A stretch of DNA of 9,464 nt, from assembly GCA_902489335.1 (NCBI GenBank), contig CABTZO010000040.1, positions 1 through 9,464 on the forward strand. Reading direction: 5' to 3'. Each line of letters begins with the position of its first letter. The first letter of the stretch is position 1. Below are positions 6,555-9,464 of the stretch, piece after piece. The position numbers and the translations under genes were made by a program. The notes beneath the pieces were generated by a model. That model was given only the letters and a program-made list of their open reading frames with translations, did not search any database and had not been told where the DNA came from. This stretch comes from an uncultured Oscillospiraceae bacterium. GTDB lineage: Bacteria; Bacillota; Clostridia; Oscillospirales; Acutalibacteraceae.

Positions 6555-8201
6555 TTATTTATTCTTTATTTTATTTAATATTAGTTTTTGTAAGTAGATC
6601 ACAAGACCGGTTACAAGTGAGCAAATAGCAACTATCATAAATTTAGTCTTTTGATCGTATTGGATTTTTTTCTTCGTAACCGTAGGTGCCTGATTTCCGT
6701 TTGCATCAGCAGAAGCCAAAATTATTCCGTCATTTTCAATCTGTTCGGTAATTAAATTATTCGGCTCATCAATAGTATAGGGGAGAAAAGCTGATGTTTG
6801 GAATTTTGCAAGATTTGAGTTTAAGTTGCCGGTAGGATCATACAGTGACTGACTCAAAAAGCTTTCGGAATTTATTTTTGAGTCGTCGATGCCGTAATTT
6901 ATCGAAGGCAGACTTTCGTTGAGCGGGATTTCATTTGTGTCAAGTGATTTTGAACCGTTTATAATTTTGAATTTGTATGATTTTTTTTCTATGACTTTTT
7001 CAGCATTTCTATATTCAAGTTTTACCAGAATCGGTTTATTGAAATCTTTACTTTCAATTTTTACACTACCGCCATGTTTTACGGGAGTTGAATTTATTTC
7101 TATTTTCAAGTTTTTCATGTCTTCATTTGGTATTTCTGCAAGTCTTGCAAAAGGTGTGAACCAAATTGCCTGAACCTTGTGCTTTAGATTTACATTGTAG
7201 CTGTAAACATCACTGTAAAACTCGTCTTTGACACCAAATAAATCCATCTCAACCGCTTGATTATAAAGCTTTTCAACATCAACATCGCTTATCGGTTTTT
7301 TCCCTTTTGAACTGATTTGATTTTTAAGGATTTCAGCAAGTAGGGCGTCAGAGTTCTTACTTTCAAGGACTTTGCTTAAACTTTTATTGTCAAGTTTTGT
7401 CTTAAAAGATTTATCAATAATACCTTTTGCGTAAGACAAATCAATTTCTTCTTTTGAAAGCTTTGTAATATCAGTGTTTTTTGGTATAACTCCCATTTTT
7501 TGAGCGAGTGTGGCTTTATATAGCTCCATAAGTTCTTCGGGAGATTTATCTTCTGTTACAATATTGTTTTTAGTTAAAGTCTTTTTTATATCATTTATGG
7601 CAAAGTCTTTAAGATTATCAATCTCCGCATCGTTTTTATCCCCGTAAACTTCTTTTACAAGATCAAATACTCCTTCTTTCGGGGTTCTGTTTTTTTGAAT
7701 TTTGAAATGTTTCCCGGACACAGGATAAGAAAGGTCATATTTCAAAACATAGTAAAGTAAATCAACATAAGCATCTTTATTATCTTCTTTTGAAGGAGAG
7801 TTAAAATTTACATGTTGTTCTCTGGAAAGATAAGTCTTCTTTTCTTCCGGCGTCGAATAATCTTTTATGTCTAACTTATCAAAAACTTTTTTTATCATAT
7901 TAGTGTAGGATTGTTCGATTGATTGCAAATTTGGATCAACAAGTTTTATTGTAGAATCAGCCTGCATTTTCATTTTGTCAAAAGCAATTTTATTTAGGTT
8001 AACTGTCGGCGTCGGTTCAATCTTTTCAAGTTTTGCCGAGTCTTCTCTGATTTGAACATCGGCAAGCCAGGCTTTACTGTCCTTTGAATCGGGCGAAGCC
8101 TTTTTTGATATTGCGATAACATTGATAATGGAAAACGCAAAAATAATTACAGATAAGAAAATAATAAAATTCCTTATGTTTGGTTTAATTTTATTTTTCA
8201 T
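6555..8201 (-). CDS. Unrecognised protein with two terminal membrane segments, partner of an FtsX-type permease
   Basis: The 548-residue product matches no family I can name. A hydrophobic segment at about 12-31 and another at about 521-540, both followed by Lys-rich ends, predict a large outside domain (about 32-520) held by two membrane anchors. There is no lipobox and the only Cys is in the second membrane segment, so the outside domain has none. The first half is Lys/Glu-rich and mostly helical (about 79-324). A following segment, WFTPFARLAEIP (347-358) and residues 365-415, looks beta-rich and possibly Ig-like. The start is set by AAGGAGG (8213-8207), 5 nt before ATG at 8201. A TTG six codons earlier lies upstream of that site and is unlikely to be used. 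The gene follows the permease gene by 10 bp, its ribosome site overlapping the permease stop, so a joint envelope role is likely. The function is unknown. Confidence 0.8.
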   Translation of the reverse strand: MKNKIKPNIRNFIIFLSVIIFAFSIINVIAISKKASPDSKDSKAWLADVQIREDSAKLEKIEPTPTVNLNKIAFDKMKMQADSTIKLVDPNLQSIEQSYTNMIKKVFDKLDIKDYSTPEEKKTYLSREQHVNFNSPSKEDNKDAYVDLLYYVLKYDLSYPVSGKHFKIQKNRTPKEGVFDLVKEVYGDKNDAEIDNLKDFAINDIKKTLTKNNIVTEDKSPEELMELYKATLAQKMGVIPKNTDITKLSKEEIDLSYAKGIIDKSFKTKLDNKSLSKVLESKNSDALLAEILKNQISSKGKKPISDVDVEKLYNQAVEMDLFGVKDEFYSDVYSYNVNLKHKVQAIWFTPFARLAEIPNEDMKNLKIEINSTPVKHGGSVKIESKDFNKPILVKLEYRNAEKVIEKKSYKFKIINGSKSLDTNEIPLNESLPSINYGIDDSKINSESFLSQSLYDPTGNLNSNLAKFQTSAFLPYTIDEPNNLITEQIENDGIILASADANGNQAPTVTKKKIQYDQKTKFMIVAICSLVTGLVIYLQKLILNKIKNK

Positions 8202-8206
8202 AATAT

Positions 8207-8213
8207 CCTCCTT
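8207..8213 (-). promoter_or_regulatory. Ribosome binding site deciding the start at 8201
   Basis: AAGGAGG on the minus strand overlaps the TAA stop of the upstream permease gene (8214-8212) and is 5 nt from ATG at 8201. It excludes the longer reading from TTG at 8219, which would lie upstream of the site, and indicates translational coupling. Confidence 0.88.
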
Positions 8214-9464
8214 ATTCAACTGATTTTAGAGAAGAGACCATGTCTATTTTTTGTAACTTCTTATGTATCATTAGATTTACAATTCCTGAAAATAAAACTG
8301 TTGCGAGAAATGCTATAAGGTAACTTGTAGGTTTAATTGTTCTTCCAAACATTACAACATTTATTTCGGCTGCCGAGACGACAAGTTTATGTAAACCGGT
8401 GCCGAGCAGAAGTCCGAAAGCACCACCCAGTAAAGTTAGAATTACATTTTCTCTTATTATGTATTCGGAAGTTTCTCTGTCATTAAATCCTAAAACTTTG
8501 ATAGTGGAAACTTCTCTTTTTCTCTCGTAAATATTGATGTTGGAAATATTATACATGACCGCAAAGGAAAGCAAGGCTGCAATTGCAATCAGTAAAACAA
8601 CTATTAAGTTCAAACTGTTTACAATGTTTTTAAAAGTTTCTGTTATTTGAGTAGTGTAGGCGACAGCATCAACAGAGGGAACTTTGTTCAAATTCGCCGA
8701 AAGTCTGTCTTTGGCTGCAGCATCTAAATTTTCGTTTAGCTTTGCTGTTATATAATTATAATTTGGCTTTACACCAAAGATTTTTTCAAACAGTGTGGGC
8801 GACAGATATACATAGTGGAAAGTATAGTTTTCTGTTATCTGGGAAACAGGGACCTTATATTCGGTGTTGTCGTAGTTGATTATTATGTTGTCACCTTTTT
8901 TTATATTAAATTTCTTTGCAAGTTTTTCGGTGATTATAGCGCCGTCGTCAGTAAGAGTAAGCTCTTTTTTGTTTCCTCTTTTATGAAGTGAAACCATTGT
9001 GTTTAACTCTTTCGGATTTTCAGGCACCAACATATTTATTTCCATTGTCTCTTTTTTGTCAGGACTTTTAGCATAGGTGACTGTAAGTTCATTTAACAGT
9101 GCTTCTTTAATATCTGCTTCTTTTTTAACCTGTGACAGAATAAATCCTTTGTCGCTTGAACTTTGATTTATTACAATCTGAAGATCATATTTTGAAATTC
9201 CACCCTTGCCGAATTGCTTTGACATTATTGCACTTATCGAGTCACTTAATCCGAAAGAAGCAAGCAGAAGAGCGCAACATCCGCTGATACCTATCAGTGC
9301 TGTTATGAAATTTTTCTTATTTCTGAAAAGATTTCTCGCCGTGATTTTTGAAGTGAAACTAAGTCTTGACCAAAGAGGCTTTATGTTTTCAAGAAAAATT
9401 CTCTTTCCTTCTTTGGGAGGGCGGGGTCGCATAAGCGTTGCAGCATTTTCTTTTAGTTCTTTGA
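8212..9464 (-). CDS. FtsX/MacB-family ABC transporter permease, C-terminal part
   Basis: The minus-strand frame is open from the right edge to TAA at 8212, giving 416 residues of a protein whose N-terminus lies outside. The Met at 9432 is internal: the codons before it read KELKENAATL, continuing into MRPRPPKEGKR, the junction typical of the second half of very large (about 1000 residues or more) clostridial permeases. Counting from that Met, there is a membrane segment at about 42-63 (FITALIGISGCCALLLASFG), a large external domain (64-270) and the FtsX domain with three more segments (about 275-298, 329-352, 370-390). The signature RKREVSTIKVLGF (304-316) lies on the cytoplasmic loop where these permeases contact their ATPase. 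Relatives work with a separate ATP-binding subunit to export peptides or lipids, or to drive envelope processes. The ATPase gene is not in view, and substrate is unknown. Confidence 0.9.
   Translation of the reverse strand, partial: KELKENAATLMRPRPPKEGKRIFLENIKPLWSRLSFTSKITARNLFRNKKNFITALIGISGCCALLLASFGLSDSISAIMSKQFGKGGISKYDLQIVINQSSSDKGFILSQVKKEADIKEALLNELTVTYAKSPDKKETMEINMLVPENPKELNTMVSLHKRGNKKELTLTDDGAIITEKLAKKFNIKKGDNIIINYDNTEYKVPVSQITENYTFHYVYLSPTLFEKIFGVKPNYNYITAKLNENLDAAAKDRLSANLNKVPSVDAVAYTTQITETFKNIVNSLNLIVVLLIAIAALLSFAVMYNISNINIYERKREVSTIKVLGFNDRETSEYIIRENVILTLLGGAFGLLLGTGLHKLVVSAAEINVVMFGRTIKPTSYLIAFLATVLFSGIVNLMIHKKLQKIDMVSSLKSVE

Noticed and set aside
6650..6662. A 13-bp sequence TTTGATCGTATTG also present at 782-794
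   Set aside because: Both copies lie in coding DNA and encode the short peptide QYDQ in unrelated proteins (PurL LPGQYDQ and the tail of the 548-residue protein). Flanks differ, so this is coincidence.
8199..8219. A longer version of the 6555-8201 gene starting with TTG at 8219
   Set aside because: The strong AAGGAGG at 8213-8207 lies downstream of that TTG and is correctly spaced for ATG at 8201, so the extra six codons are probably untranslated in this frame.
9430..9432. ATG at 9432 as the start of a complete 406-residue permease
   Set aside because: The frame stays open upstream to the window edge with conserved-looking sequence (KELKENAATL), there is no ribosome binding site, and the family shows this point is internal to a much longer protein.

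Overview
The window is AT-rich, densely coding DNA. It looks like chromosome from a low-GC Clostridia-type Firmicute. Supporting signs are strong AGGAGG-type ribosome binding sites, frequent TTG starts, short intergenic gaps, stem-plus-U-tract terminators, a long PurL of the clostridial type, and a second, divergent type IIA topoisomerase pair. The species cannot be fixed from the sequence; an Oscillospirales/Ruminococcus-like origin is only a guess, prompted partly by the Thr-rich tail on one protein.

Layout: (1) 1-1064, minus strand: the N-terminal part of purL (phosphoribosylformylglycinamidine synthase), running off the left edge. Its last ~100 bases are not purL at all. (2) 1065-1247: a divergent promoter region serving purL and the next gene. 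(3) 1248-2183, plus: a membrane-anchored YkuD-family L,D-transpeptidase with a C-terminal Thr-rich tail, closed by a terminator at 2193-2224. (4) 2316-4295 and 4309-6519, plus: a two-gene operon for a ParE/GyrB-like and a ParC/GyrA-like subunit, closed by a bidirectional terminator at 6521-6551. (5) 6555-8201 and 8212-9464, minus: the C-terminal part of a large FtsX-family ABC permease (5' end outside the window), followed 10 bp downstream by an unrecognised protein with a membrane segment at each end. The two are probably co-translated.

The genes form three independent housekeeping or envelope units: purine synthesis, peptidoglycan cross-linking with chromosome topology, and an envelope transport or signalling unit. 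I see no mobile element, CRISPR array, tRNA or rRNA, and no clearly new multi-gene defence or metabolic system.

The strongest anomaly is at the left edge. Bases 1-101 are a perfect reverse complement of 2940-3040, inside the parE-like gene. The switch occurs at the shared codons for Lys-Asn-Glu, so the purL reading frame passes in frame into parE sequence just where PurL should have its HNHP motif. This is most simply an inverted chimera, from whole-genome amplification or assembly, at ~9 bp of microhomology. A real inverted duplication is the less likely alternative. Other points of note are four TTG starts among the five visible starts, a non-canonical Gln at the quinolone-determining position of the ParC-like protein, and the unidentified partner of the FtsX permease.
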